Shown: positions 8,884-16,688 of the stretch, one piece after another
Numbering within the stretch: position 1 is the first letter of the stretch
Layout: the number at the start of each line of letters is the position of its first letter
Assembly (NCBI GenBank): GCA_963734015.1
Contig: CAVTFG010000013.1
Location: forward strand, 62,001 to 126,000
Source of the DNA: JALZKA01 sp963734015
GTDB lineage: Bacteria; Actinomycetota; Thermoleophilia; Solirubrobacterales; 70-9
Length of the DNA stretch: 64,000 bases
Direction of reading: 5' to 3'
Made by a program: the position numbers and the translations under genes
Notes under the pieces: generated by a model
Database searches by the model: none
Told to the model about the DNA's origin: nothing
Seen by the model: the letters and a program-made list of their open reading frames with translations, nothing else

Positions 8884-9129
8884 CTCGGCGTTGACCGCCG
8901 TGTACTTCACCCATTCGTCGGGGAGCTGGTCCTCGGCGAAGCAGGCGTCGACGGGGCAGGCCTCGACGCAGGCGTCGCAGTCGATGCACTCGTCGGGGTC
9001 GATGTAGAGCTGTTCGACCGCGTCGTAGTCGGGCTCGTCGGGCGTCGGATGGATGCAGTCGACGGGACAGACCTCGACGCACGAGTTGTCCTTTTGTCCG
9101 ATGCACGGCTCGGCGATCACGTAAGCCAC
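8869..9129 (-). CDS. fdxA: 7Fe-type ferredoxin (FdxA family)
   Basis: An 86-residue protein starts at GTG 9129, preceded by GAAGGAA at a proper distance. Upstream in-frame sequence does not look like protein. The N-terminal cluster region reads AYVIAEPCIGQKDNSCVEVC and the second reads CIDCDACVEACPVD. This is the arrangement of actinobacterial 7Fe ferredoxins with one 3Fe-4S and one 4Fe-4S cluster. It is a soluble, acidic electron carrier for cytochrome P450s or oxidoreductases. It stands alone between convergent mrp and divergent SDR genes, so its redox partner is not evident here. Confidence 0.92.
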   Translation of the reverse strand: MAYVIAEPCIGQKDNSCVEVCPVDCIHPTPDEPDYDAVEQLYIDPDECIDCDACVEACPVDACFAEDQLPDEWVKYTAVNAEYFSS

Positions 9130-9254
9130 GGTGCGGGTTCCTTCGCTCGTTTGCTTGTTCAGACCGGGCGACGAGGCCCGGCGAACACCGCATATTACGG
9201 AGGCTCGTGCGCCGGGTGCGCGCCCCAACGGCGCTTGCTCGTAGCATCGAGCGG

Positions 9255-10139
9255 GTGATCCTCCTCACCGGAGCCACGGGGACGGTCGGTAAGGCGCTCC
9301 TACCGCAGCTGGTCGAGACGGGCGAGCCGCTGCGCGCCCTGGTGCGCGACCCGCGCGGCCTCGGCCGCCATCGCGTCGACGTGCGCATCACCCTCGGCGA
9401 CCTCGCCGAGATGGGCGATCCGAGGATTCGCCGTCAGGCGCTGCGCGGCGTTCGGACGGTGATCCACCTGGCTGCCGCTATCCGCGATCAGCCCGCCGCG
9501 AAGGTCGAGGAGTTGAACGGCCTTGCAACGGCGCGGCTGCTTCGCGCCGCCGAACAGGCGGGCGTCGAGCGCTTCGTCTTCTTCTCCGCGCTGGGCACCA
9601 GCGAGTTCCAGCGGACGCGCTTCTTCCGCGCCAAGGCACTCGCCGAGTCCGCGGTGATGGAGTCGCCGCTGCGCACGACGGTGTTCGCCCCGTCGATCGT
9701 CTATGACCGCGACGACCCGTGGGTGCGGCTGATGCGCCGGCTCGCGCTCCTCCCGGCGCTGCCGATTTCCGGCTCCGGGGACGCCGAGTTCCAGCCGATC
9801 TGGGCGCACGATGTCGCCCGCTGCGTGATCGCCGAGCTGGGACACGACGAGAACGGCGACGGCGTCCGGTACGAGCTCGCGGGGCCCGAGACGCTCACGT
9901 ACGAGCAGATGGGCGAGGTGATCGCCCGGTCGATCGGGCGTAAGCGGCCGACGTTCAACGTGCCGCTGAACGTCGTGCGCCTCGGTCTGCAGGGCGTGCG
10001 CCGGGTGGTCGGGGACGCGGCGTTCGCTACCTGGGAGGAGGCGGAGTTGATGGAGGTGCCGATGGTGAGCGCCCGTGGCGACGCCGACGTGCGGGCGCTC
10101 GGTGTCGACCCGAGGCGAATGGAGGAGGTGCTCGCGTGA
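9255..10139 (+). CDS. NDUFA9-like NAD(P)-binding SDR (atypical/extended)
   Basis: The start is GTG 9255, where the Rossmann motif VILLTGATGTVG begins. A TAGCAT box ends 7 bases upstream, the leaderless pattern common in this window. The 294-residue protein keeps the GATGxVG nucleotide-binding loop and VIHLAAAIRD. Its overall pattern resembles complex I NDUFA9/YbjT-like proteins, which bind NAD(P)H or act on quinone-pathway or isoprenoid substrates. A strict Y-x3-K active site is not obvious, so catalytic activity is uncertain. Its stop overlaps the next start (GTGA), so it is translationally coupled to the PP-loop protein. Confidence 0.8.
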   Translation: MILLTGATGTVGKALLPQLVETGEPLRALVRDPRGLGRHRVDVRITLGDLAEMGDPRIRRQALRGVRTVIHLAAAIRDQPAAKVEELNGLATARLLRAAEQAGVERFVFFSALGTSEFQRTRFFRAKALAESAVMESPLRTTVFAPSIVYDRDDPWVRLMRRLALLPALPISGSGDAEFQPIWAHDVARCVIAELGHDENGDGVRYELAGPETLTYEQMGEVIARSIGRKRPTFNVPLNVVRLGLQGVRRVVGDAAFATWEEAELMEVPMVSARGDADVRALGVDPRRMEEVLA

Positions 10140-11311
10140 AACTCGCGAAGGACTGTGCGGGCCACGTGGTCCCGGTCGAGATCGCCGGCGCCGCGACCGA
10201 GGGCGGGGCGACCAGGATCAGCGCCGCCGTCGGCGGCAGGGAGCTCTACTTCGAGAGCGAGGACCTCGAGCTGACCCCGGAGCCGGAGGCCTTCGCGTCG
10301 GCGCTGCTGCCGGCGGTGGTGCAGCGCAACTGGAAGCTGCGGATGACGGAGCCCCTCGACCCCGAGTGGCTGGCCGGCGCGCAGGAGATCCTGGAGGTCT
10401 GGGCGGGCTGGTGGCAGACGCCCGAAGCCCTGGACGACGTCCTCGAGGCACCCCGAGGATCGCCTTCGCCGGGTCCGCCGGGAGAACGCGTGGGGCTCTG
10501 CTTCAGCGGCGGCCTCGACGCGTTCCACACGCTGCTCTGCTCAGGGCGCGACATCGACGACCTCGTGTTCGCGCACGGATACGACATCCCGATCGACGAG
10601 CAGCGGCGGTTCGCCGCGGCCGAGGCCTCCGTGCGCGCCGTGGCCGCCGCCGTGGGGGCCCGGGCCGTGATCGTCCGCACGAACCTGCGCCGGCGCCGGC
10701 CTTTCAAGGGTGCCGGCTGGGGACGGACCCACGGCGGCGCCCTGGCCGCGCTCGGTCACGCCTGCGGGGACGAGCTGGGCGAGATCCTGATCTCCTCCGC
10801 CTATACGCGCGAGAGCGGCAACGACTGGGGCTCGAGCTGGGACACCGATCCAGGCTGGTCCTCGTCGCGGCTCAAGGTCACGCACTTCGGCGAGGAATTC
10901 ACTCGCGACGACAAGATGCGGGCGGTGGTGCACCACCCGCTGGTGCGCGACCACATCCGTGTCTGCTGGGAGAACAGGGCGGCGACCGGGAACTGCGGCG
11001 AGTGCGAGAAGTGCGTGCGGACGATGGTCTACGTCGAGCTCCTCGGCGAGGACGTGAGCCGCTGGCCGTTCGCCGGGACCGGCACGCTGGTGGAGCGGCT
11101 CGACCGCGTCCCGTTCGTGCACCCGCAGCAGGTGTCGAGCTACGAGCCGATGCTGGAGTTCTGCGAGGACCCCGCCCTCGCCGCCGCGATGCAACGCCTC
11201 GTCGAACGCCCCTACGACCCGTTCGAGGACCGGGCGCAACGCGTCCGCGAGCGCGAGGAGGAGCGCGCCCGGCGCGCCCGCGAGCGCCAGGCGCGGCGGG
11301 CGACCGGGTAA
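10136..11311 (+). CDS. QueC-like PP-loop ATPase of unknown function
   Basis: This 391-residue protein starts at GTG 10136, overlapping the SDR stop. Residues 124-129 (SGGLDA) form a PP-loop of the adenylating N-type ATP pyrophosphatases. Cys277, Cys287, Cys290 and Cys293 form a C-x9-C-x2-C-x2-C site like the zinc site of QueC (7-cyano-7-deazaguanine synthase). The first 115 residues, with a Trp-rich EVWAGWWQTP segment, are not part of QueC. The last 40 residues are Arg/Glu-rich helix. No other queuosine genes are near, so I do not call it QueC. It probably adenylates a carboxylate or amide substrate, but the substrate is unknown. Confidence 0.72.
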   Translation: MKLAKDCAGHVVPVEIAGAATEGGATRISAAVGGRELYFESEDLELTPEPEAFASALLPAVVQRNWKLRMTEPLDPEWLAGAQEILEVWAGWWQTPEALDDVLEAPRGSPSPGPPGERVGLCFSGGLDAFHTLLCSGRDIDDLVFAHGYDIPIDEQRRFAAAEASVRAVAAAVGARAVIVRTNLRRRRPFKGAGWGRTHGGALAALGHACGDELGEILISSAYTRESGNDWGSSWDTDPGWSSSRLKVTHFGEEFTRDDKMRAVVHHPLVRDHIRVCWENRAATGNCGECEKCVRTMVYVELLGEDVSRWPFAGTGTLVERLDRVPFVHPQQVSSYEPMLEFCEDPALAAAMQRLVERPYDPFEDRAQRVREREEERARRARERQARRATG

Positions 11312-11316
11312 AGAGA

Positions 11317-11345
11317 AGGCCCGGACCCTCGACGGGCCCGGGCCT
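11317..11345. terminator. GC hairpin between convergent PP-loop and groEL genes
   Basis: AGGCCCGG at 11317-11324 pairs with CCGGGCCT at 11338-11345, extended by flanking GAG/CTC. There is no clear T-run, but the position between two convergent genes fits a bidirectional terminator. Confidence 0.6.
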
Positions 11346-11427
11346 CTCGTCGAGACGAGCGGCCGGGGGGATGACCGCTACGCCTCGGCTTGCGCCGCAT
11401 GATGAGCGGCGCAAGGTCTGCGGATGA

Positions 11428-13056
11428 CTACATCATCCCGCCCATGTCGGGCATACCGCCGCCCATCGGCGCGCCGGCCTCCTCGGGCATCTCGGCAACG
11501 ATGGCCTCGGTGGTGAGGATGTTCTTCGCGATCGACGCCGCGTTCTGAAGCGCCGAGCGCGTGACCATGGTCGGGTCGATGACGCCGTCCTTCACCAGGT
11601 CGCCGTACTCGCCGGTGGCCGCGTTCAGGCCCTCGCCGGGCTTGAGGCCGCGGATCTTCTCGACCACGACCGAGCCCTCGAGGCCCGAGTTCTCCGCGAT
11701 CTGGCGGATCGGCTCCTCGAGCACCTTGCGGATGATCTCGGCGCCGGTGGCCTCATCGGCCTCCAGATCGGAACCGTCGACGGCGCCCTGGGCGTTCAGC
11801 AGCGCAACGCCGCCGCCCGGGACGACACCCTCTTCGAGCGCCGCACGGGTCGCCTGCAGGGCGTCCTCGACGCGGTGCTTCTTCTCCTTCATCTCGGTCT
11901 CGGTGGCAGCGCCGACCTTGACTACGGCGACACCGCCCGCGAGCTTCGCCAGGCGCTCCTGGAGCTTCTCCCGGTCGAAGTCGGAGTCGGTGTTGTCGAT
12001 CTCGGAGCGGATCTGGTTGATCCGGCCCTCGATCTCCTTCTTCTCGCCGGCGCCGTCGATGATCGTCGTCGTGTCCTTGGAGACCACGACGCGACGAGCG
12101 TGGCCGAGCTGCGAGACCTGTGTGTTCTCGAGCTTGAGGCCCATCTCCTCGGTGATCACCTCACCGCCGGTGAGGATCGCGATGTCCTCCAGCATCCGCT
12201 TGCGGCGATCGCCGAAGCCCGGTGCCTTGACCGCGACGCCGGTGAACGTGCCGCGGAGCTTGTTGACGACGAGCGTCGCGAGGCTCTCGCCCTCGACGTC
12301 CTCGGCAACGATCACGAGCGGCTTGCCCGACTGCATGACCTGCTCCAGCACGGGCAGCATGTCCCGCACGGAACCGATCTTCTGGTTGGCGATCAGGACG
12401 TAGGGGTCCTCGAGGACCGCTTCCATCCGCTCCTGGTCGGTGACCATGTAGGGCGAGATGTAGCCCTTGTCGAACTGCATGCCCTCGGTGAACTCGAGCT
12501 CCATGCCGAACGTCTGGCCCTCTTCGACGTTCACGACGCCGTCCTTGCCGACCTTCTCGATCGCGTCCGCGATCACGTTGCCGATCTCCTCGTCGGCCGC
12601 CGAGATCTCGGCGACGCGCGCGATCTGCTCCTTGCCGGCGATCTCCGCCGACTGCTTCTCGCGCAGGTGCTCGACGACCTGGTCGACGGCCGTCTCGATG
12701 CCTCGACGCAGCGCCAGCGGGTTGGCCCCGGCGGCCACGTTCTTGATGCCGGCGCGGACAATGGACTGGGCCAGCAGCGTCGCGGTCGTCGTGCCGTCGC
12801 CGGCGACGTCGTTGGTCGCCGTGGCGACCTCGCGGACGAGCTGCGCGCCCTGGTTTTCGAAGACGTCCTCGATGTCGATCTCTCGAGCGATCGTGACGCC
12901 GTCGTTGGTGATGGTCGGGGCGCCGAACTTCTTGTCGAGCACCACGTAGCGACCCTTCGGGCCAAGGGTGACCTTGACCGCGTTCGCGACCGCGTCTACG
13001 CCGGCCTGCAGGGCCTGGCGCGCATCCGCGTCGTACTTCAGCTCCTTGTGAGCCAT
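11428..13056 (-). CDS. groEL: chaperonin GroEL (Hsp60)
   Basis: A full-length 542-residue Hsp60 with ATP-binding motif GDGTTTATLLAQ and the C-terminal Gly/Met tail GGMPDMGGMM. It forms the double-ring folding chamber in the cytosol and works with GroES, encoded 31 bases upstream. Actinobacteria often have a second groEL elsewhere. This copy is the groES-linked one, and it keeps the GGM tail instead of a His-rich tail. Control is expected from the CIRCE element and promoter ahead of groES. Confidence 0.98.
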   Translation of the reverse strand: MAHKELKYDADARQALQAGVDAVANAVKVTLGPKGRYVVLDKKFGAPTITNDGVTIAREIDIEDVFENQGAQLVREVATATNDVAGDGTTTATLLAQSIVRAGIKNVAAGANPLALRRGIETAVDQVVEHLREKQSAEIAGKEQIARVAEISAADEEIGNVIADAIEKVGKDGVVNVEEGQTFGMELEFTEGMQFDKGYISPYMVTDQERMEAVLEDPYVLIANQKIGSVRDMLPVLEQVMQSGKPLVIVAEDVEGESLATLVVNKLRGTFTGVAVKAPGFGDRRKRMLEDIAILTGGEVITEEMGLKLENTQVSQLGHARRVVVSKDTTTIIDGAGEKKEIEGRINQIRSEIDNTDSDFDREKLQERLAKLAGGVAVVKVGAATETEMKEKKHRVEDALQATRAALEEGVVPGGGVALLNAQGAVDGSDLEADEATGAEIIRKVLEEPIRQIAENSGLEGSVVVEKIRGLKPGEGLNAATGEYGDLVKDGVIDPTMVTRSALQNAASIAKNILTTEAIVAEMPEEAGAPMGGGMPDMGGMM

Positions 13057-13087
13057 GTCTTACTTCCTTCCTTCGAAAGTTCGGGGG

Positions 13088-13378
13088 TTAGACGACCTTG
13101 GCCAGGACGTCCGACTCGCGCAGGACGAGCACGTCGTCGCCGTCGACCTTCAGCTCGGTGCCGCCGTACTTGGAGTAGAGGACCTCGTCGCCCTCGGCGA
13201 CGTCGAGCGGAATGCGCTTCTCGCCGTCCTCGTCCCAGCTGCCGTCGCCAACCGCGAGGACCTTGCCGCGCTGCGGCTTCTCCTTGGCGGTGTCCGGCAG
13301 CACGAGGCCCGAGGCCGTCGTCTCCTCTTCCTCAATCGCCTGGACGATCAGACGATCGCCGAGAGGCTTGAGCTTCAT
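13088..13378 (-). CDS. groES: co-chaperonin GroES
   Basis: A 96-residue protein from ATG 13378 (MKLKPLGDRLIVQ), preceded by a GGAGGT ribosome-binding site. Upstream in-frame codons would not match the family. The mobile loop EEEETTASGLVLPDTAKEK and the roof region are typical. It caps the GroEL ring and is the first gene of the groESL operon. Confidence 0.98.
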   Translation of the reverse strand: MKLKPLGDRLIVQAIEEEETTASGLVLPDTAKEKPQRGKVLAVGDGSWDEDGEKRIPLDVAEGDEVLYSKYGGTELKVDGDDVLVLRESDVLAKVV

Positions 13379-13441
13379 CGCGTATGTACCTCCGTGTTGG
13401 GGTTTGGTGGTCAAGTCGTCGGGGCGTGGCCCCGGGATGCC

Positions 13442-13468
13442 TTGGCACTCTACTTAGGAGAGTGCCAG
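13442..13468 (-). promoter_or_regulatory. CIRCE operator (HrcA site) of groESL
   Basis: The sequence TTGGCACTC-N9-GAGTGCCAG is a near-exact CIRCE inverted repeat (consensus TTAGCACTC-N9-GAGTGCTAA) with the correct 9-base spacer. It lies 64 bases before the groES ATG and just downstream of the promoter. This predicts repression by HrcA, which is not encoded in this window. Confidence 0.93.
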
Positions 13469-13480
13469 ACAGTGATCCGG

Positions 13481-13509
13481 AGTGTAGTGAACAGGCGGTG
13501 AAGACTCAA
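13481..13509 (-). promoter_or_regulatory. groESL promoter
   Basis: Read on the minus strand, TTGAGT (13509-13504) and TACACT (13486-13481) are separated by exactly 17 bases. This is a good housekeeping-sigma promoter. Transcription would start close to the CIRCE element. Confidence 0.8.
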
Positions 13510-13554
13510 GGATCTGAGCGCCAGGCGCTTAGGTATTGCGTCCGGCCGAACGCT

Positions 13555-13866
13555 TCAGGCTCGGAGCGCCCGGCGCAGCTCGGCGAAGCGGGCGTCCCAC
13601 TCGCCGCCCACACGGGCGATCCACTCGGCGGCGTCGCCGAGCGGCCTCGGGTCGAGCGAGTAGAGCGCCTCGCGTCCGGCGCGCTCGACGTTCACCAGGC
13701 GCGCGGCCTGCAGGCCGGCGAGGTGCTTGGCCACCGCCTGGCGGCTGATCGGGAGGTCGGCGGCGAGCCGCGTGGCGCTCGCGGGCTTGCTCGCGAGCGC
13801 CTCGATCAGGTGACGGCGCGTGGGGTCCGCGAGCGCGGAGAAGACTGCGTCCGGTGCCGCCGGCAT
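13555..13866 (-). CDS. ArsR-family transcriptional regulator
   Basis: A 103-residue winged-helix regulator from ATG 13866 (MPAAPDAVFSALADPTRRHL). The recognition-helix region ISRQAVAKHLAGLQAARLV is typical of ArsR/SmtB proteins. No metal-binding CxC motif is seen, so it belongs to the metal-independent group that is often paired with SRPBCC/AHSA1 proteins. It lies 5 bases downstream of such a gene. Here the regulator is second, whereas it is usually first in these pairs. Confidence 0.85.
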   Translation of the reverse strand: MPAAPDAVFSALADPTRRHLIEALASKPASATRLAADLPISRQAVAKHLAGLQAARLVNVERAGREALYSLDPRPLGDAAEWIARVGGEWDARFAELRRALRA

Positions 13867-13871
13867 CCGGG

Positions 13872-14261
13872 TCAGGCGAGCACCAGGCGCACCGCGTCGT
13901 GCAGTGCGTGGAGGCTTCGCGTCCACTCCGCGGCCGACGCCGTCGGGCCGGTCGTCGAGGGGGCGCTCTCAACGACCACGAGGCGGGCGCCATCGGGGTG
14001 CGGGGAGACGGTGAACTCGACGCGCGAGTCGCCCTCGCCGGGTCGCGCCCAGGTGAAGACGAGCCGGCTGCCGTAGTCGATCTCCTCGACCTGGCCGCTG
14101 CGCTCCTCGCCGTCCGTGACGACGCGCACCTCGCCGCCCTCGACGGGGTCGAGCTCGACCTCCTCGCCGAGCCAGCGCTCGAGCTCGCGCTCGTCGCTGA
14201 TCGCGTGCCAGACGTCGTCCGGGTCGCTGGGGATCGTGGTCTCGCGCCGTACCTCGCTCAT
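13872..14261 (-). CDS. SRPBCC (AHSA1-like) domain protein
   Basis: A 129-residue protein from ATG 14261. The segments TIPSDPDDVWHAISDERELERWLG and ESAPSTTGPTASAAEWTRSLHALHDAV follow the AHSA1/START-like pattern: helix-grip fold with an N-terminal xDVW motif and a C-terminal long helix. The ligand is unknown. The ArsR regulator gene follows directly. A 44-base leader element found also upstream of the PCMT gene ends 8 bases before this ATG. Confidence 0.82.
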   Translation of the reverse strand: MSEVRRETTIPSDPDDVWHAISDERELERWLGEEVELDPVEGGEVRVVTDGEERSGQVEEIDYGSRLVFTWARPGEGDSRVEFTVSPHPDGARLVVVESAPSTTGPTASAAEWTRSLHALHDAVRLVLA

Positions 14262-14269
14262 GACATCTC

Positions 14270-14313
14270 CCTTACCAGGGGGGCAAACATGGTTTCGCGC
14301 CTTACGTCGCTCA
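14270..14313 (-). promoter_or_regulatory. conserved 44-base leader element, copy A (upstream of the SRPBCC gene)
   Basis: On the minus strand this begins TGAGCGACGTAAGGCGCGAA and ends CCTGGTAAGG, 8 bases before the ATG. It matches 41 of 44 bases of 17806-17849, which sits in the same place before an unrelated gene. The terminal CCT-ggta-AGG can fold, and the central AAAC/GTTT can pair. Confidence 0.65.
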
Positions 14314-14378
14314 TCAAACACCTAGCCTCCTTCGCGTCGTCGCGCAACTGGGTGGTTGCGGATGATAGCCTCTTGGAA

Positions 14379-14400
14379 CGCGCAACCGTACGGTTGCGCG
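14379..14400. promoter_or_regulatory. 22-bp perfect palindrome upstream of clpP
   Basis: The two 11-base halves (CGCGCAACCGT and its complement) are perfectly inverted. A looser related repeat, CGCAAC...GTTGCG, lies at 14343-14360. The palindrome ends 21 bases before the clpP ATG and could be an operator or a 5'-UTR hairpin. Confidence 0.65.
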
Positions 14401-14421
14401 TCACGCCAAGGAGGTGCCGCA

Positions 14422-15042
14422 ATGCCAATGGTCCCGATGGTCGTCGAGCAGACCGCTCGCGGCGAGCGCTCGTACGACATCTACTCCCGGCTCCTGAGCG
14501 AGCGGATCATCTTCCTGGGCCAGCCCGTCGACGACGAGATCGCGAACCTGATCGTCGCCCAGCTCGTCCACCTCGAGTCCGAGGACCCGGACAAGGACAT
14601 CTCCATCTACATCAACTCACCGGGAGGCGTGGTGTATTCGGGCCTCGCGATCTACGACGCGATGCGGTTCGTGAAGCCCGATATCCAGACGATCTGCTTC
14701 GGCGTCGCGATGTCGATGGGCTCCCTGCTGCTGACCGGCGGTACCCCGGGCAAGCGGATGGCGCTACGGAACTCGCGGATCCTGATCCACCAGCCGACCG
14801 GCGGCTTTCAGGGTCAGTCGACCGACATCGAGATCCACGCCCGCGAGGCGCTCCACCTGCGCGACCGGATCGAGGACATCTACTCGAAGCACACCGGACA
14901 GCCAAAGGAACGCGTCCACGACGACATGGAGCGCGACCGCTTCTTCACCGCCGACGCCGCGGTCGAATACGGCCTCGCGGACCGGGTGATCGACTCGCGC
15001 GAGCTGGTGCGCAACCCGACGGGGTTCGGCGAGCGGGAATAG
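14422..15042 (+). CDS. clpP: ATP-dependent Clp protease proteolytic subunit
   Basis: A 206-residue peptidase from ATG 14422 with a strong AAGGAGGTG ribosome-binding site. The catalytic Ser lies in GVAMSMGSLLL, the His in RILIHQPTGG and the Asp in the following helix, all as in ClpP. INSPGG is also present. It forms the 14-subunit degradation chamber fed by ClpX/ClpC. Actinobacteria usually carry tandem clpP1-clpP2, but only one copy is seen here and clpX is not adjacent. The upstream palindrome suggests dedicated regulation. Confidence 0.95.
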   Translation: MPMVPMVVEQTARGERSYDIYSRLLSERIIFLGQPVDDEIANLIVAQLVHLESEDPDKDISIYINSPGGVVYSGLAIYDAMRFVKPDIQTICFGVAMSMGSLLLTGGTPGKRMALRNSRILIHQPTGGFQGQSTDIEIHAREALHLRDRIEDIYSKHTGQPKERVHDDMERDRFFTADAAVEYGLADRVIDSRELVRNPTGFGERE

Positions 15043-15077
15043 TTGCGCCGAAGCCGGCCATCGCGTAGACAGGACGG

Positions 15078-15719
15078 ATGGCGACCGAGGCCGATCCGCG
15101 AAAGATCGTCGAATCGGGTTACGACGCGGTCGCCGGGCGGTACGCGCAGCTGGAGCCGGAGGGGCACGAGTGGCCGCGCATGCGCTGGCTTCGCGAACTG
15201 CTCGCCCAGGTCGAACCGGGTGAGCGGGTCCTGGACGTCGGGTGCGGCAACGGGATCCCGGCCACGCGCGAGATCGCCCTGGCACATGAGGCGGTGGGGA
15301 TCGACATCTCGGCCGCCCAGATCGAGCGCGCTCGGGAGAACGTCCCCGACGCCGAGTTCGTCCACTCGGATCTGACCGAGATCGAGTTCGAGCAGGCGTT
15401 CGCCGCGATCGCGTCGTTCTACGTCATTGAACACGTCCCCCGTGACGAGCACGCTGAGATCTTCGAGCGCTTCCATCGCTGGCTGGCCCCGGGTGGCAAC
15501 CTGCTGTTCACGATCGAGCCCGACGACGAGCCCGGGATCGTCGGCGACTGGTTGGGCACGCCGATGTTCTTCAGCCAGCACGACGCTGAGACGACGCTGG
15601 CGTTGGTGCGCGCGGCGGGCTTCGAGGTCCTTCGAGCCGAGGTCGAGACGCAAGTCGAGGGTGATCGCGAGGTTTCCTATCTCTGGGTGCTCGCTAGGCG
15701 TGGCTCGGGAACGACTTGA
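15078..15719 (+). CDS. class I SAM-dependent methyltransferase
   Basis: This 213-residue protein carries motif I VLDVGCGNGIPATRE, the acidic motif VGIDIS and a post-motif HVPRDEHAEIFERFHRWLAPGG. It is a small Rossmann-fold methyltransferase (Methyltransf_11/25 group). The substrate cannot be told. It lies 35 bases after clpP on the same strand. A TAGACA box sits 6 bases before the ATG, a weaker version of the leaderless pattern. Confidence 0.85.
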   Translation: MATEADPRKIVESGYDAVAGRYAQLEPEGHEWPRMRWLRELLAQVEPGERVLDVGCGNGIPATREIALAHEAVGIDISAAQIERARENVPDAEFVHSDLTEIEFEQAFAAIASFYVIEHVPRDEHAEIFERFHRWLAPGGNLLFTIEPDDEPGIVGDWLGTPMFFSQHDAETTLALVRAAGFEVLRAEVETQVEGDREVSYLWVLARRGSGTT

Positions 15720-15738
15720 ACCGATCCCGAACCGTGCC

Positions 15739-16194
15739 ATGATCGTCCCAGTGGCCAGGGGTGGCCTTCTATTGATCGCTTGCCTGGCGGGAGTGCTGGC
15801 TCTCGCGGGTCCCTCCGACGCCGCCACCCACAAGGGCAAGACGAGTCAGGGCAAGCGGGTCGCGCTCTTGACGAACGGCCAGAACGAGCTCACGCGAATC
15901 ACCTTCTTCGAGTGGAGGTCCCGGTGCAACTCGGGCGGGCGCTTCACCGAGACGACGAGCTTCAAACAGCCGCTCGACCGCTCGGCCCCGGGACTCTTCT
16001 TCGATCGCAGCTTCTATCGCCTCCGCCAGGGCGACGGGAACTACCGCATCAGGGTGAAGGTCCGCGTCCGGGGCGATCGGGTGTCGCCGAGACGCTGGAA
16101 GGGCGTTTTCAAGCCCACGGCGGTCGTCAAGCGCAACGGAAACCACGTCGCTACGTGTGACCCAGGCAAGATCCGCTGGCATGCGAGGAGGTGA
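15739..16194 (+). CDS. small secreted protein of unknown function
   Basis: A 151-residue protein from ATG 15739. The same frame is open upstream, but only inside the methyltransferase gene. Residues 1-30 form a clear signal peptide: a short basic start, hydrophobic GGLLLIACLAGVLALAG, then an SDAATH-type cleavage region. The mature part is basic with two Cys (in SRCNSGGRF and ATCDPGK) that could form a disulfide. I do not recognise the family. It probably faces the cell envelope or medium. Confidence 0.65.
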   Translation: MIVPVARGGLLLIACLAGVLALAGPSDAATHKGKTSQGKRVALLTNGQNELTRITFFEWRSRCNSGGRFTETTSFKQPLDRSAPGLFFDRSFYRLRQGDGNYRIRVKVRVRGDRVSPRRWKGVFKPTAVVKRNGNHVATCDPGKIRWHARR

Positions 16195-16201
16195 CTCGGC
16201 C

Positions 16202-16675
16202 CTAGTCGCTCGCCAGCAGCCGGCAGCCCAGCAACATCGCCAGGCCCTCGCCCCCGTTTCGCATGACCCAGTCGTGGTTCCACTCGAAGATCGGGCGCGC
16301 GATCGGGCCGATGAGGTTCATCCACGCCTTGGTGGTGGCGACGTTCCACTCGTAGACCACGGCCGTCACCCCTACGTGCTCGAAGAAGCGCCAGCGGCCG
16401 ACGCCCTCGAGCCCGCCGGTGGCGTGGCCCTCCAGCAGGTGCGGGCGCTCGACCCGGGTGGTGACGATCTCGAACTCGACCGGGTACGGGATCTTGCTGC
16501 GCCAGACGTAGCGGCCGACCTGACCAACGCCGGTCTCGTCGCCGGGCTTGAGGCGCTCAGCGGTCTTGACCCCGCGCCACCACTCCGGCCAGCGCTCGGA
16601 CTCGTAGATCGCGTCCCAGGCTCGCTCGCGATCGCATTCCAGAAGCCAGGTGGTGAGGAACCGGTACTCCCCCAC
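16202..16675 (-). CDS. SRPBCC / polyketide-cyclase-like protein
   Basis: A 157-residue helix-grip protein. The N-terminal strand-helix FLTTWLLECDRERAWDAIYE and the ERWPEWWRGV motif are typical of polyketide cyclase/dehydrase family members. The Trp-rich DWVMRNGGEGLAMLL helix closes the fold. It binds small hydrophobic ligands in general; the specific ligand is unknown. It is the last gene of a minus-strand run crp-PCMT-ASCH-SRPBCC. Confidence 0.8.
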   Translation of the reverse strand: MGEYRFLTTWLLECDRERAWDAIYESERWPEWWRGVKTAERLKPGDETGVGQVGRYVWRSKIPYPVEFEIVTTRVERPHLLEGHATGGLEGVGRWRFFEHVGVTAVVYEWNVATTKAWMNLIGPIARPIFEWNHDWVMRNGGEGLAMLLGCRLLASD

Positions 16676-16688
16676 GCCCGGATGCCTC

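Noticed and set aside
13517..13529. Short AGCGC-cag-GCGCT hairpin between groES promoter and arsR end
   Set aside because: A 5-bp stem without a T-run is too weak to call a terminator in this base composition.
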